Below are positions 40,282-50,127 of a DNA stretch of 64,000 bases, piece after piece. The position numbers were made by a program, and so were the translations under genes. The notes beneath the pieces are model-generated. The model saw only the letters and a program-made list of their open reading frames with translations, was not told the DNA's origin and did no database searches. Origin of the DNA: Duffyella gerundensis (lineage in GTDB: Bacteria > Pseudomonadota > Gammaproteobacteria > Enterobacterales > Enterobacteriaceae); NCBI RefSeq assembly GCF_001517405.1, contig NZ_LN907827.1:572616-636615 (forward strand), in the 5' to 3' direction. Each line of letters starts with the position of its first letter. The first letter of the stretch is position 1.

Positions 40282-40297
40282 TGTGGTCCGGGTCACA
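40282..40297. promoter_or_regulatory. CRP-like site between mdaB and the PheC-like gene
   Basis: TGTGGTCCGGGTCACA matches the CRP consensus (TGTGA, six bases, TCACA) at nine of ten key positions. It could act on either divergent gene; the start of the PheC-like gene is 75 bases away. Confidence 0.45.
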
Positions 40298-40371
40298 AGA
40301 CTTTTGCTTCGGCAGCAACAATCGGCTGGCATATGACACAATTCGGACGCAAACCCCTTTCAGGATCCTCT

Positions 40372-41139
40372 ATGAACAAGTTCGTTATCAGTGCGGCGCT
40401 GATCGTCATTTCAGCCACCGCGCAGGCGCAATCGCGTCTGGAAAACATCACCAGCAGCAAAACGCTAAAGGTGTGCACCACCGGTGATTACAAGCCTTAC
40501 AGCTTTCTGCGCCCCGAAGGCGGTTATGAAGGCATCGATATCGCAATGGCCGAATCACTGGCCAGTAGCCTCGATGCGAAGGTGGAGTGGGTACCAACCA
40601 CGTGGAAAACCCTGACCCCCGATTTTCTGGCCAAACAGTGTGATATCGCCCTGGGCGGCGTCTCGGTCACGCTGAAGCGCCAGCTCACCGCGTGGTTCGC
40701 GCAGCCGCTGGGCAACGACGGCAAAATCCCGCTGGTACGCTGTGAAGATAAGGCGCGTTACCAAACCATCAAACAGCTGAACCAGCCTGCGGTGCGGCTG
40801 ATAGAACCGGCCGGCGGCACCAACGAGGCGTTTGTACACAGCCATTTACCCGCGGCCTCGCTGACGCTATTCCACGACAACGTCACCATTTTTCAGCAGC
40901 TGGTGGATAAAAAAGCGGACGTGATGATTACCGATGCCTCAGAGGCGCAATACCAGGCGAAGCGTTATCCACAGCTCTGCGCGGTGAATCCGGATCGGCC
41001 GATGCAGTATGGCGAAAAGGGCTATATGCTGCCGCAGAACGACATCGGCTGGAAACTCTACGTCGACCAGTGGCTGCACCTGTCGGTTGCCACCGGCGAA
41101 TACGCAAAAATTGTGACGCAGTGGCTCGGTAAAGCCTGA
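40372..41139 (+). CDS. Periplasmic cyclohexadienyl dehydratase-like protein (PheC family)
   Basis: The protein has 255 residues. The signal peptide MNKFVISAALIVISATAQAQ directs it to the periplasm. The mature part has the solute-binding protein family 3 fold and closely resembles PheC of Pseudomonas (VCTTGDYKPYSF, GGYEGIDIAMAESLA, VEWVPTTW, DIALGGVSVTLKR, VMITDASEAQYQ, YVDQWLHL). PheC turns prephenate or arogenate into phenylpyruvate or phenylalanine outside the cytoplasm. A transport role is less likely since no permease genes adjoin. The start was set at 40372 to keep the signal peptide; E. coli lacks the gene here. Confidence 0.78.
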   Translation: MNKFVISAALIVISATAQAQSRLENITSSKTLKVCTTGDYKPYSFLRPEGGYEGIDIAMAESLASSLDAKVEWVPTTWKTLTPDFLAKQCDIALGGVSVTLKRQLTAWFAQPLGNDGKIPLVRCEDKARYQTIKQLNQPAVRLIEPAGGTNEAFVHSHLPAASLTLFHDNVTIFQQLVDKKADVMITDASEAQYQAKRYPQLCAVNPDRPMQYGEKGYMLPQNDIGWKLYVDQWLHLSVATGEYAKIVTQWLGKA

Positions 41140-41295
41140 AAAAACGTGGCGCTCAGCTACGCTCTCACTCAGTGATATTCAACCGGCAGCCTCTGTGACT
41201 CGGCAGGCAGATAAGGTACTATCCTCGCCAAACCGTCCGCTGGGTGGCGTGCTGCCGGGTCTGGCTTTGCGCCACGATGTGAGGAATTGAAATTA

Positions 41296-43572
41296 ATGAG
41301 TGATCTGACGCAGGATGGTGCAGAGCGACTTGCACTGCACAAATTTACTGAGAACGCGTACCTCAACTATTCCATGTACGTCATCATGGATCGTGCGCTT
41401 CCCTATATTGGCGATGGCCTTAAACCGGTACAGCGCCGCATTGTTTACGCCATGTCAGAACTGGGCCTGAACGCCAGCGCCAAGTTTAAAAAATCGGCGC
41501 GTACCGTGGGTGACGTGCTGGGTAAATACCATCCGCACGGCGACAGCGCCTGCTATGAAGCGATGGTGTTAATGGCGCAGCCTTTCTCCTACCGCTATCC
41601 GCTGGTGGATGGTCAGGGCAACTGGGGCGCACCGGACGATCCGAAGTCGTTTGCCGCCATGCGTTATACCGAATCGCGCCTGTCGAAATATGCCGAGCTG
41701 CTGCTGGGCGAATTGGGGCAGGGCACGGTGGACTATGTGCCTAACTTTGACGGCACGCTGGACGAGCCGAAAATGCTGCCGGCACGCCTGCCAAATATTC
41801 TGCTTAACGGCACCACCGGCATCGCTGTCGGTATGGCAACCGATATTCCACCGCACAACCTGCGCGAAGTGGCGCAGGCGACCATCAAGCTGATCGATGC
41901 GCCGAAAACCACGCTGGATGAGCTGCTGGATATCGTGCAGGGGCCCGATTTTCCTACCGAGGCGGAGATCATCACGCCACGTGCGGAGATCCGTAAGATC
42001 TACCAAACTGGCCGCGGATCGATTCGCCAGCGCGCGGTATGGAAAAAAGAGGATGGTGACGTGGTGATCACCGCGCTGCCGCATCAGGTTTCCGGTGCGC
42101 GCGTGCTGGAGCAGATCGCTAACCAGATGCGCAATAAAAAGCTGCCGATGGTCGAGGATCTGCGTGACGAATCGGATCATGAAAACCCGACGCGTCTGGT
42201 GATCGTGCCGCGCTCTAACCGCATCGATCTTGAGCAGGTGATGAACCATCTGTTTGCCACCACCGATCTGGAAAAAAGCTACCGCGTTAACCTGAACATG
42301 ATCGGGCTGGATAACCGTCCGGCGGTGAAAAATCTGCTGGAAATTCTCAGCGAATGGCTGGTTTATCGCCGTGACACGGTGCGTCGCCGCCTTAATTACC
42401 GCCTGGAAAAAGTGCTGAAGCGCCTGCACATTCTGGAAGGTTTGCTGGTGGCGTTCCTCAACATCGATGAAGTGATTGAGGTCATTCGCAGCGAAGATGA
42501 GCCGAAGCCGCAGCTGATTGCCCGTTTTGGCATCAGTGAAACTCAGGCTGAAGCGATTCTTGAACTGAAGTTGCGCCATCTCGCCAAACTGGAAGAGATG
42601 AAAATCCGCGGCGAACAGAGCGAGCTGGAGAAAGAGCGCGATCGTCTGCAGAGCACGCTGGGATCGGAACGCAAAATGAACAGCCTGCTGAAGAAAGAGT
42701 TGCAGGCAGACAGCGAAGCCTATGGCGACGACCGTCGTTCACCGCTGAACGAGCGTGAAGAGGCGAAAGCGATCAGTGAAAATGAACTGGTGCCATCAGA
42801 GCCGGTGACCATTGTGCTGTCGCAGATGGGCTGGGTGCGCAGCGCCAAAGGCCATGATATCGATCCGAGTGGATTAAACTATAAGGCGGGCGATAGCTTC
42901 CGTGCCGCCGCGCGCGGCAAGAGCAATCAGCCGGTGGCCTTTATCGACTCTACCGGCCGCAGCTATACGCTCGATCCAACCTCGCTGCCGTCGGCACGCG
43001 GGCAGGGGGAGCCGCTGACCGGCAAACTCACGCCGCCGCCGGGCGCGGTGATGGAACAGGTGTTGATGGAGGCGGAAGATCAGAAGCTGCTGATGGCATC
43101 CGATGCCGGTTACGGTTTTGTCTGCACCTTTGCCGATTTGATCTCGCGCAACCGTGCAGGCAAAGCGCTGCTGACGCTACCGGAAAACGCCAAAGTGCTG
43201 ACGCCGATGGCGGTGCATAGCGACGACGATCTGCTGCTGGCGATCACCGCCGCCGGACGCATGTTAATGTTCCCGGTAGGCGATCTGCCTCAGCTCTCCA
43301 AAGGCAAAGGCAACAAAATTATCTCCATTCCGGCGGCGCAGGCAGCGGCCGGGGAAGATAAGCTGGTCTGGCTGCTGCTGTTACAGCCGCAAAGCGCGAT
43401 CACGCTACACTTTGGCAAGCGTAAGCTCACCTTGCGCAGCGAAGAACTGCAGAAATTCCGTGCCGAGCGTGGCCGTCGTGGCACCTCGCTGCCGCGTGGT
43501 TTGCAGCGTATCGATCGGGTAGAAGTGGATGCGCCTGCATCAGCTCGCACCGAAAGCAGCAGCGACGAGTAA
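41296..43572 (+). CDS. parC: DNA topoisomerase IV subunit A ParC
   Basis: This 758-residue DNA-cleaving subunit partners ParE. The catalytic Tyr lies in [11 protein letters not shown] (about residue 124). The quinolone-resistance region reads [12 protein letters not shown] with S84 and E88 (equivalent to E. coli S80 and E84), i.e. the susceptible form. The C-terminal beta-pinwheel domain follows about residue 500. The N-terminus is four residues longer than in E. coli. GAGGA lies upstream of the ATG. It is followed by plsC. Confidence 0.97.
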   Translation: MSDLTQDGAERLALHKFTENAYLNYSMYVIMDRALPYIGDGLKPVQRRIVYAMSELGLNASAKFKKSARTVGDVLGKYHPHGDSACYEAMVLMAQPFSYRYPLVDGQGNWGAPDDPKSFAAMRYTESRLSKYAELLLGELGQGTVDYVPNFDGTLDEPKMLPARLPNILLNGTTGIAVGMATDIPPHNLREVAQATIKLIDAPKTTLDELLDIVQGPDFPTEAEIITPRAEIRKIYQTGRGSIRQRAVWKKEDGDVVITALPHQVSGARVLEQIANQMRNKKLPMVEDLRDESDHENPTRLVIVPRSNRIDLEQVMNHLFATTDLEKSYRVNLNMIGLDNRPAVKNLLEILSEWLVYRRDTVRRRLNYRLEKVLKRLHILEGLLVAFLNIDEVIEVIRSEDEPKPQLIARFGISETQAEAILELKLRHLAKLEEMKIRGEQSELEKERDRLQSTLGSERKMNSLLKKELQADSEAYGDDRRSPLNEREEAKAISENELVPSEPVTIVLSQMGWVRSAKGHDIDPSGLNYKAGDSFRAAARGKSNQPVAFIDSTGRSYTLDPTSLPSARGQGEPLTGKLTPPPGAVMEQVLMEAEDQKLLMASDAGYGFVCTFADLISRNRAGKALLTLPENAKVLTPMAVHSDDDLLLAITAAGRMLMFPVGDLPQLSKGKGNKIISIPAAQAAAGEDKLVWLLLLQPQSAITLHFGKRKLTLRSEELQKFRAERGRRGTSLPRGLQRIDRVEVDAPASARTESSSDE

Positions 43573-43587
43573 CAATAATGCAGTCAC

Positions 43588-43622
43588 GCAGCGGGCGAGG
43601 TTATTTCGCTAACGCCCGCTGC
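43588..43622. repeat. Hairpin between parC and plsC
   Basis: GCAGCGGGCG and CGCCCGCTGC are perfect 10-base arms with a 15-base loop, 16 bases after the parC stop. No T-tract follows, so it may stabilise the parC mRNA end rather than terminate. Confidence 0.5.
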
Positions 43623-43684
43623 GATACCGGTGTGTTTTATGACAAAGCCGGTATACTCAGGGACAAGGCGAACATGAGGTAGCT

Positions 43685-44425
43685 ATGCTCTTAATTTTAC
43701 GTGCCATTGTGGTCATTATTTACTCTCTTTTGGTCAGCATTTTCGGCTGTATTTACTGCCTGATCTTCTCTCCGCGCAACCCACGTCACGTCGCCACATT
43801 TGGCCGTGCCTATGGTCGTTTGTCGACGGTTTTGGGCGTCAAAGTTGAGCTGCGCAGACCGGAAGGTGCCGAGCACTACGGCAACGCCATCTACATTGCC
43901 AATCATCAGAACAACTACGACATGATCACCGCGGCGAAGATTGTGCAGCCGACCACGGTAACCGTCGGAAAAAAAAGCCTGCTGTGGATTCCGTTTTTTG
44001 GCCAGCTTTACTGGCTGAGCGGCAACCTGCTTATCGATCGCGATAACAGCGCCAAGGCGCACAACACCATTGCGCAGCTGGTCGATCAGTTTAATAAAAA
44101 ACGCATCTCATTCTGGATGTTTCCGGAAGGCACCCGCAGTCGCGGACGCGGCCTGCTGCCGTTTAAGACCGGCGCTTTCCATGCGGCCATCGCCGCCGGT
44201 GTGCCGATCATTCCGATTGTGGTATCGAACACCCACGACAAAATCAAACTCAACCGTTTGAAGAACGGCCTGGTGATTGTTGAAATGCTGCCGCCGGTTG
44301 ATATCAAAGCGTTTGAAAACCAGTCGGTACGCAAGCTGGCGACGCACTGTCGCGAGTTGATGTCCGCTAAACTGGAAGAACTGAATGCCGAAGTCGCCGA
44401 GCGTGAAGCGAGCGGCAAATATTGA
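43685..44425 (+). CDS. plsC: 1-acyl-sn-glycerol-3-phosphate acyltransferase PlsC
   Basis: This 246-residue inner-membrane enzyme makes phosphatidic acid from lysophosphatidic acid. The catalytic HX4D motif is NHQNNYD (H74, D79) and the substrate motif is FPEGTRSRG. An N-terminal hydrophobic segment (about 5-28) anchors it. It lies between parC and ftsP, as in E. coli, with 121 bases to ftsP. Confidence 0.96.
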   Translation: MLLILRAIVVIIYSLLVSIFGCIYCLIFSPRNPRHVATFGRAYGRLSTVLGVKVELRRPEGAEHYGNAIYIANHQNNYDMITAAKIVQPTTVTVGKKSLLWIPFFGQLYWLSGNLLIDRDNSAKAHNTIAQLVDQFNKKRISFWMFPEGTRSRGRGLLPFKTGAFHAAIAAGVPIIPIVVSNTHDKIKLNRLKNGLVIVEMLPPVDIKAFENQSVRKLATHCRELMSAKLEELNAEVAEREASGKY

Positions 44426-44545
44426 GTCACTGCTGCGGGGCGCAAGTCCCGCAGATTTTGCACGACTACAGCAACCCATAGCAATCCCGCAAAATAACAA
44501 TACGGCGACGATATTCCTCGTTTCGCTGACCTGTTCGGAGTTTTT

Positions 44546-45961
44546 ATGTCTTTCAGTCGACGGCACTTTCTTCAGCTCTCTGGCGCGGCAGCCTGTGCAG
44601 GCGCATTGCCGCGTAATGCCCGGGCCGCGGCTGTTGAAACCGCATTGCCGGTGCCGCCGCTGATCGAATCCCGTCGTGGGCAGCCGCTGTTTCTCACCCT
44701 ACAGCGCAGCCACTGGGCGTTTATGAGCGGCAGCAAATCACCGGTCTGGGGCGTCAACGGCATGTATCTTGGCCCGACGGTGCGCGTCTGGAACGGCGAT
44801 GACGTTAAGCTGATCTACAGCAACCGCCTTAATGAGCCGGTGGCGATGACCATCAGCGGATTGCAGATGCCCGGCGCGTTGATGGGCGGCGCGCCGCGAC
44901 TGATGTCGCCGGGCGCTGACTGGGCGCCGGTGTTGCCGGTGCGCCAGGCTGCGGCAACCTGTTGGTATCACGCCAATACGCCTAACCGCATGGCGCCGCA
45001 CGTTTATAACGGACTGGCGGGCATGTGGCTGATTGAGGATGCGGTCAGCAAGGCGCTGCCGTTGCCTAACCATTATGGCGTGGATGATTTTCCGCTGATC
45101 ATTCAGGACAAACGGCTCGATAACTTTGGCACGCCGGTTTACAACCCACCGCAAAACGGCGGTTTTGTTGGCGATACGCTGTTGGTGAATGGCGTGCAGA
45201 ATCCGTTTGTCGAAGTGTCGCGTGGCTGGGTGCGCCTGCGGCTGCTGAACGCGTCTAACGCGCGCCGTTATCAACTGACGTTAAGCGACAGCCGACCGTT
45301 TCACGTTATCGCCAGCGATCAGGGTTTCCTGCCGGCGCCGGTGCCGGTACAGCAGCTGTCACTGGCGCCAGGCGAACGGCGCGAGGTGCTACTGGATATG
45401 ACCCAGGGCGATGAAGTTACGATTACGTCGGGTATTGCGGCGTCGGTAATGGATCGGCTGCGTGGCCTGTTTGAACCGTCCAGTATTCTGACCTCGAATC
45501 AGGTACTGACGCTGCGGCCAACCGGCCTGCTGCCGCTGGTCACCGATAACCTGCCGATGCGCCTGCTGGCCGATCAGATCCTCGATGGCGTGGCGGTGCG
45601 CACCCGCGAGTTCCGCCTCGGCGATGCGTTGCCAGGCATTAACGGTGCGCTGTGGGACATGACGCGCATCGACACGCAGGCGCAGCAGAACAGTTTTGAG
45701 CGCTGGATTATCCATTCTGATACGCCGCAGGCGTTTCATATCCAGGGCGTGATGTTTTTGGTCAAGCGGGTCAATGGCGCGCAGGCGATGGCGGAAGACC
45801 GCGGCTGGAAAGATACCGTTTGGATCGATGGCGATACTGAATTGCTGGTGTTCTTCCCGCAGGCGTCGTCAGAACACTTTCCGTTTGTCTATCACAGCCA
45901 GACGCTGGAGATGGCCGATCGCGGTACCGCCGGTCAGCTGCTGGTTAATCCAGCACCATAA
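44546..45961 (+). CDS. ftsP: Cell division protein FtsP (SufI)
   Basis: This 471-residue periplasmic protein has a multicopper-oxidase fold; its family has lost the copper ligands. The Tat signal peptide has the twin arginine motif SRRHFLQ and an AxA-type end (ARA/AAV). FtsP stabilises the division machinery under stress. GGAG lies five bases before the ATG. The C-terminus (HFPFVYHSQTLEMADRGTAG) matches the family. A strong terminator follows. Confidence 0.94.
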   Translation: MSFSRRHFLQLSGAAACAGALPRNARAAAVETALPVPPLIESRRGQPLFLTLQRSHWAFMSGSKSPVWGVNGMYLGPTVRVWNGDDVKLIYSNRLNEPVAMTISGLQMPGALMGGAPRLMSPGADWAPVLPVRQAAATCWYHANTPNRMAPHVYNGLAGMWLIEDAVSKALPLPNHYGVDDFPLIIQDKRLDNFGTPVYNPPQNGGFVGDTLLVNGVQNPFVEVSRGWVRLRLLNASNARRYQLTLSDSRPFHVIASDQGFLPAPVPVQQLSLAPGERREVLLDMTQGDEVTITSGIAASVMDRLRGLFEPSSILTSNQVLTLRPTGLLPLVTDNLPMRLLADQILDGVAVRTREFRLGDALPGINGALWDMTRIDTQAQQNSFERWIIHSDTPQAFHIQGVMFLVKRVNGAQAMAEDRGWKDTVWIDGDTELLVFFPQASSEHFPFVYHSQTLEMADRGTAGQLLVNPAP

Positions 45962-45990
45962 AAAAAGGCCGACTGCTGTCGGCCTTTTTT
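45961..45990. terminator. Bidirectional terminator between ftsP and dkgA
   Basis: AAAAAAGGCCGAC and GTCGGCCTTTTTT are perfect arms around TGCT, with A-tract and T-tract on opposite sides. It serves both convergent genes. Confidence 0.92.
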
Positions 45991-46011
45991 GCGTGCTGCG
46001 CCAGTCGCGCA

Positions 46012-46836
46012 TCAGTTCAGTTCGTCGGGATCCGGACCGAGGCGATTGCCTTTATCGAGCTTGGTCATTTCACTGATTTCCGGTTTTTCGAGACGGAAAT
46101 CAAACACCGCAAAGTTCTCTTCAATACGCGATGGCGTGACCGATTTAGGAATCACCACCAGCCCGCTATCCAGATGCCAGCGAATGACGATTTGCGCTGG
46201 CGTCTTGCCATATTTTTTCGCCAGGCTTTTCACAATCTCCTGATCAAATACGCCTTTACCACCCTGTGCCAGCGGGCTCCAGGATTCGGTCTGAATCTGG
46301 TGCATGGCATTCCACGCGTGCAGTTCACGCTGCTGCAGCATCGGGTGCAGCTCAATCTGGTTAATCACCGGGGAGACACCGGTTTCGTCGATCAGGCGCT
46401 TCAGATGATTCTGCTGGAAGTTACAGACGCCGATGCTTTTGGTCAGCCCCTGTTTCTGCAGCTCAATCATGCTTTTCCACGCGTCCACATAGTTATCTTT
46501 CTGCGGACATGGCCAGTGCATCAGATAGAGATCAACGCTCTCCAGCTGGAGCTTTTTCAGGCTGGTTTCAATCGCCTGCTGACCGTTCAGTTGATCGTCA
46601 TTCCACAGCTTGGTGGTCACGAAAATATCGTCACGCGCGACGTCAGTTTCCTGCAGCGCCTGACCGATACCTTCCTCATTCTTATAGATCGCAGCGGTAT
46701 CGATAGAACGATAGCCAACCTGCAGCGCTTTAACTGCCGCCTTGCGGGCATCATCGATGCTCGCCTGCCAGACACCTAAACCGAGCTGCGGCATCATGTT
46801 GCCGTCTCGCAGTTTGATAATCGGTTGCTCTGCCAT
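46012..46836 (-). CDS. dkgA: 2,5-diketo-D-gluconate reductase A (aldo-keto reductase)
   Basis: This 274-residue NADPH-dependent aldo-keto reductase reduces 2,5-diketo-gluconate and also methylglyoxal and other small carbonyls. The tetrad members D46 and Y51 ([14 protein letters not shown]) are present, with Lys in TKLWND and His in LMHWPC. The start at MAEQPII follows GGAG. Unlike E. coli, no yqhD lies beside it; instead it is divergent from the AraC-family gene. Confidence 0.92.
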   Translation of the reverse strand: MAEQPIIKLRDGNMMPQLGLGVWQASIDDARKAAVKALQVGYRSIDTAAIYKNEEGIGQALQETDVARDDIFVTTKLWNDDQLNGQQAIETSLKKLQLESVDLYLMHWPCPQKDNYVDAWKSMIELQKQGLTKSIGVCNFQQNHLKRLIDETGVSPVINQIELHPMLQQRELHAWNAMHQIQTESWSPLAQGGKGVFDQEIVKSLAKKYGKTPAQIVIRWHLDSGLVVIPKSVTPSRIEENFAVFDFRLEKPEISEMTKLDKGNRLGPDPDELN

Positions 46837-47046
46837 AAAACGCTCCTTTTTGCTTTCAGCGCCCGCGCAAAATGCACGGCTCGCCACTGGAGATTAAGTC
46901 TAGTCAACATTCAGCCGATTGGGACAAGCGAAGCGCAGAGATCTCTGCTCATTTCTGCCATAATCTTGCCTGTTTCTGCACTGCGGTGGAGAAGTGAACG
47001 AAAATCACGCACACTACACGCCGGAAAAGGCAGAGGAGAAAGCCAG

Positions 47047-47940
47047 ATGCAGCATGATGAAATCTGTTCGAAACTGGCGCAGCGCGTTATCGAATTAGCC
47101 AGCGGTGATTATGCCTCGCTTTCGCAGGTTGCTGATATTTCACTGTTATATGCTAATTCTCCGAGTACGCGCATGCCGGTGATGTATAAACCCGGCATTG
47201 TGATCCTGTTTCAGGGGAAAAAAACCGGTTATCTGGGCAACAGCGTTTTTCATTACGATGCGACCAAATACCTGATGCTCACCGTGCCGCTGCCGTTTGA
47301 GTGTGAAACCTGGGCCTCGCCGGAAGTGCCGCTGGCGGGCATCAAACTCAGCGTGGATAGCCTGAAGCTGCAGGATTTGCTGATCGATATCGGCGATGAC
47401 GACAGCTTTCAGCCGGTGCCGCAAACCAGCGGTATTCACTCCGCCTGGCTAACCGAGCCGATGCTCTGCGCGGCGGAGCGGTTGCTGGATGTGATGTCGA
47501 GCCCGCGCGATGCTCGCGTGCTGGGCCCGCAGATCGTGCGGGAAATTCTCTATCACGTTTTAACCGGTCCGTGTGGCGGCGCGCTGCTGGCACTGGTCAG
47601 TCGACAAACGCAGTTCAGTCAAATCGCCCGTGCACTGCGCCGTATTGAAAATAACTTTGCGGAAACGCTGAGCGTGGAACTGCTGGCCGCCGAGGTCAAC
47701 ATGAGCGTATCGGCGTTTCACCATAACTTCAAAGCGGTAACCAGCACGTCACCGTTGCAGTACCTGAAGAGTTACCGGCTGCACCAGGCGCGGACGCTGA
47801 TGGTACAGGATGGCTTGAAGGCGAGCACGGCGGCAATGAAGGTGGGCTATGAAAGCGCCTCGCAATTTTCACGCGAATTTAAACGCTATTTTGGCACCAC
47901 CCCCGGCGAGGAGATTACCCGCCTGCGCCAGCCTGCCTGA
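47047..47940 (+). CDS. AraC-family transcriptional regulator (YqhC-like)
   Basis: The protein has 297 residues. The N-terminal AraC_N domain (about 20-180; [20 protein letters not shown]) and two C-terminal helix-turn-helix motifs ([20 protein letters not shown] and [17 protein letters not shown]) match YqhC, which in E. coli activates yqhD and dkgA in response to toxic aldehydes. The start at MQHDEIC follows AGGAG. Control of the divergent dkgA is likely. The first methionine of the longer frame overlaps dkgA and was rejected. Confidence 0.87.
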   Translation: MQHDEICSKLAQRVIELASGDYASLSQVADISLLYANSPSTRMPVMYKPGIVILFQGKKTGYLGNSVFHYDATKYLMLTVPLPFECETWASPEVPLAGIKLSVDSLKLQDLLIDIGDDDSFQPVPQTSGIHSAWLTEPMLCAAERLLDVMSSPRDARVLGPQIVREILYHVLTGPCGGALLALVSRQTQFSQIARALRRIENNFAETLSVELLAAEVNMSVSAFHHNFKAVTSTSPLQYLKSYRLHQARTLMVQDGLKASTAAMKVGYESASQFSREFKRYFGTTPGEEITRLRQPA

Positions 47941-47943
47941 TCG

Positions 47944-48561
47944 CTACTCGAGCTGATTACGGCGCATAAATTCGAACAGCGCCAGCGGCGTGGGGCATTC
48001 CAGTTTATCCATTAGCCGCGATTTATAGGTGCTCACGGTTTTAGTGCTAACGTGCATGCTGGCGGCGATTTTGCCGTTATCATTGCCGCTAAGAATATGT
48101 TGCAGCACCTGAAACTCGCGCGCAGAGAGCCGTTCCAGCTTCTCTGCATCCGCCGTCGGCGCGACGCGCTCAATGGCATGACTCTGATAGGGAAAGAAGC
48201 CGTAGCCGTTTTGCGCGGCGGTGATCGCCAGCAAAATATCGTGGAAAGGTCGCTTCTTGCTGATATAACCGTTCGCACCCGCCTGCGCGCTGCGCGGCGC
48301 ATAAAGGTCCGCACTTTTGGCAGTGACCACAATAATAATGCCGGGAAAGCCCATATTACGAACGCGCTTAATTAGCGATAACCCTGACTGCGAATGAATA
48401 GCGATATCAATAATAATGATGTCGGGATAATAATTATCTATGGTGTTATACGCATCCTCGCCGTTATTTTCAGCAATGACCTGATAATGCGCTTTTTCCA
48501 GTAGTGTGCGAACCGCCATCCTGACTAACGGATGTTCATCAATAATAACAACCCTGTTCAT
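47944..48561 (-). CDS. FimZ-like LuxR-type response regulator
   Basis: The protein has 205 residues. The receiver domain (1-120) has the acidic pocket D8/E9, the phosphate-accepting D52 (IIIIDIAIHSQSG) and Lys in ISKKRPF. The C-terminal LuxR helix-turn-helix (about 140-205; LSAREFQVLQHILSGNDNGKIAASM) binds DNA. It resembles FimZ, which activates type 1 fimbriae in Salmonella. It is divergent from the fimbrial operon, with 226 bases between, so it probably controls that operon. No sensor kinase gene adjoins it. The start is at MNRVVIID. Confidence 0.85.
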   Translation of the reverse strand: MNRVVIIDEHPLVRMAVRTLLEKAHYQVIAENNGEDAYNTIDNYYPDIIIIDIAIHSQSGLSLIKRVRNMGFPGIIIVVTAKSADLYAPRSAQAGANGYISKKRPFHDILLAITAAQNGYGFFPYQSHAIERVAPTADAEKLERLSAREFQVLQHILSGNDNGKIAASMHVSTKTVSTYKSRLMDKLECPTPLALFEFMRRNQLE

Positions 48562-48668
48562 TCTCTTTTCCTTACTGGCATCCATGCGATGCAAAAATAA
48601 TAATCATCTGCAAAATAAAAAGATAGTGTTATTCACCAGGAGATAACCGCTTTGTGCGTGATGGCCGA

Positions 48669-48772
48669 CATAATAATGCAATATCCGGCTATGGCGGTGG
48701 CTTTAATTACCCGTCAGGATAATAACGCTGAAATAACGCAGCAAATTACTTTTAACCAAAAGCATTATTATG
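48669..48772. repeat. 11-base inverted repeat bounding a 104-base segment before the fimbrial operon
   Basis: CATAATAATGC at 48669-48679 and its exact reverse complement GCATTATTATG at 48762-48772 enclose 82 bases, just upstream of the major fimbrial subunit (start 48788). The layout recalls invertible fimbrial promoters (fimS, with 9-base repeats), but this is shorter and no site-specific recombinase gene is in the window. It could instead be paired operator sites for the divergent response regulator. Confidence 0.5.
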
Positions 48773-48787
48773 GATAAGGAACAGAAG

Positions 48788-49333
48788 ATGAAAAACTCAG
48801 TGAAAGCATCGCTGGTCAGCGGCTTATTTATCGCCATGGGTACTTTCTCGCAGGTTCAGGCAGAAGACGTTGCAGGCGGAACGGTACGTTTTCTCGGCAC
48901 GGTGGTCAACGGTGCCTGCGCAGTGGATGCCGGCGATGTTGATAAAGTGGTGCAAATGGGTCAGGTGCGTGTGGCTGACTTCAACGGCACCGCGGGCACG
49001 CCGGCGAAACTGCGTCAGGATGTGGATATCAAACTGCTCGATTGTGATACCAGCGTTGCCCAAACAGCAGCGGTCACCTTTAAAGGAACCGGCTCGCCGG
49101 GTTATAACGGAATCCTGAGTGCCGGTTTCGGTGCAGGTGCGGCTACCGGCGTCGGTATTCAGCTATTTGATACCACTGGCGAACCGCTGCTGTTGAATAC
49201 ACGGTCAACAGCAACCCAGTTGATCGATGGCACCAATACCCTGCATTTTCGTGCAGGTTATATTTCGGTAAGCGATACCGTTACCCCGGGCAATGCGGAT
49301 GCCACTGCTACCTTTGATATTACTTACGCATAA
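48788..49333 (+). CDS. Fimbrial major subunit (type 1 pilin family)
   Basis: This 181-residue precursor has a signal peptide (MKNSVKASLVSGLFIAMGTF, cleaved near VQA/EDV). The mature pilin begins GGTVRFLGTVVNGACAVDAG and has the Cys pair (NGACAV and LLDCDT) typical of chaperone-usher pilins, with the penultimate Tyr (FDITYA). AAGGA lies six bases before the ATG. It is the first gene of the operon. A hairpin follows it, which would favour its higher expression. Confidence 0.9.
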   Translation: MKNSVKASLVSGLFIAMGTFSQVQAEDVAGGTVRFLGTVVNGACAVDAGDVDKVVQMGQVRVADFNGTAGTPAKLRQDVDIKLLDCDTSVAQTAAVTFKGTGSPGYNGILSAGFGAGAATGVGIQLFDTTGEPLLLNTRSTATQLIDGTNTLHFRAGYISVSDTVTPGNADATATFDITYA

Positions 49334-49339
49334 TATCAG

Positions 49340-49359
49340 TCAGGCCAGGGATGGCCTGA
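49340..49359 (+). repeat. Hairpin after the major pilin gene
   Basis: TCAGGCCA and TGGCCTGA pair perfectly around GGGA, 7 bases after the stop codon. No T-tract follows, so it is a likely mRNA stabiliser or partial block rather than a full terminator. Confidence 0.55.
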
Positions 49360-49414
49360 ATTTCCTGCATAACAGCTCAACGATTAATTAAATCCATCAG
49401 GCATTATTACCATT

Positions 49415-50113
49415 ATGAATAATCATTTTCGCTGGCTAATTATTGCGCTTCTTCTCTGCTGCTCTCCCTTTTCATATGCTGGTGGTATCGTATTAGGCGC
49501 AACGCGCGTGATATATCCGTCAGACCAAAAGCAAATTTCTCTGTCAATCAGGAATAGCGATGGGAAAAAATCTTTCCTTATTCAGTCGTGGGCGGAAGAA
49601 GACAACAAGAAAAGTCGCAATATATTGATCACGCCGCCGCTGATGGTAATGAAACCGCGCAGGGAAAATACGCTGCGTATTATTTATGTTGGCAGCGCAT
49701 TGCCCGTCGATCGTGAATCCTTATTCTGGCTCAGCGTGAAATCGGTACCCGAGAAAAGCGAGGCGCTGGCGGAAAGCAACACGCTGCAGTTGGCGGTGGT
49801 TAGCCGCATCAAATTGTTCTACCGGCCTGACGCACTGCGCGATGATCCGGATAGCGCGTGGCAGGCGCTGCGCTTTTCCCGCAGTGACACACAGCTGACA
49901 GTGCATAACCCCACGCCTTTCTGGATAACCGTGATCAATCTCAGCGTCGGCGGACAGGCGATCGATAACGTGATGGTGGCACCACGGAGTCAACAGACGC
50001 TGCCGCAGCGCGTTAACAGCGGCGACATCTTCTATCAAACCATTAACGACTATGGCGCGCACACGCCGAAAACGCGCGGTGCAATGCAGGATGCCGCCGC
50101 TATACAGCCCTGA
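49415..50113 (+). CDS. Periplasmic fimbrial chaperone
   Basis: This 232-residue precursor of a PapD/FimC-type chaperone folds pilins and delivers them to the usher. The signal peptide ends at FSYA/GGI. The G1 strand and family motifs are visible: GIVLGATRVIYPSDQKQISL, PLMVMKPRRENTLRIIYV and RESLFWLSVKSVPEK, the last carrying the conserved Lys region. It is followed at 14 bases by the usher gene. Confidence 0.9.
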   Translation: MNNHFRWLIIALLLCCSPFSYAGGIVLGATRVIYPSDQKQISLSIRNSDGKKSFLIQSWAEEDNKKSRNILITPPLMVMKPRRENTLRIIYVGSALPVDRESLFWLSVKSVPEKSEALAESNTLQLAVVSRIKLFYRPDALRDDPDSAWQALRFSRSDTQLTVHNPTPFWITVINLSVGGQAIDNVMVAPRSQQTLPQRVNSGDIFYQTINDYGAHTPKTRGAMQDAAAIQP

Positions 50114-50127
50114 CTGGAGCAACCGAC

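Noticed and set aside
41569..42579. A 336-codon open frame opposite parC
   Set aside because: Antisense shadow of parC; no ribosome site and no family features.
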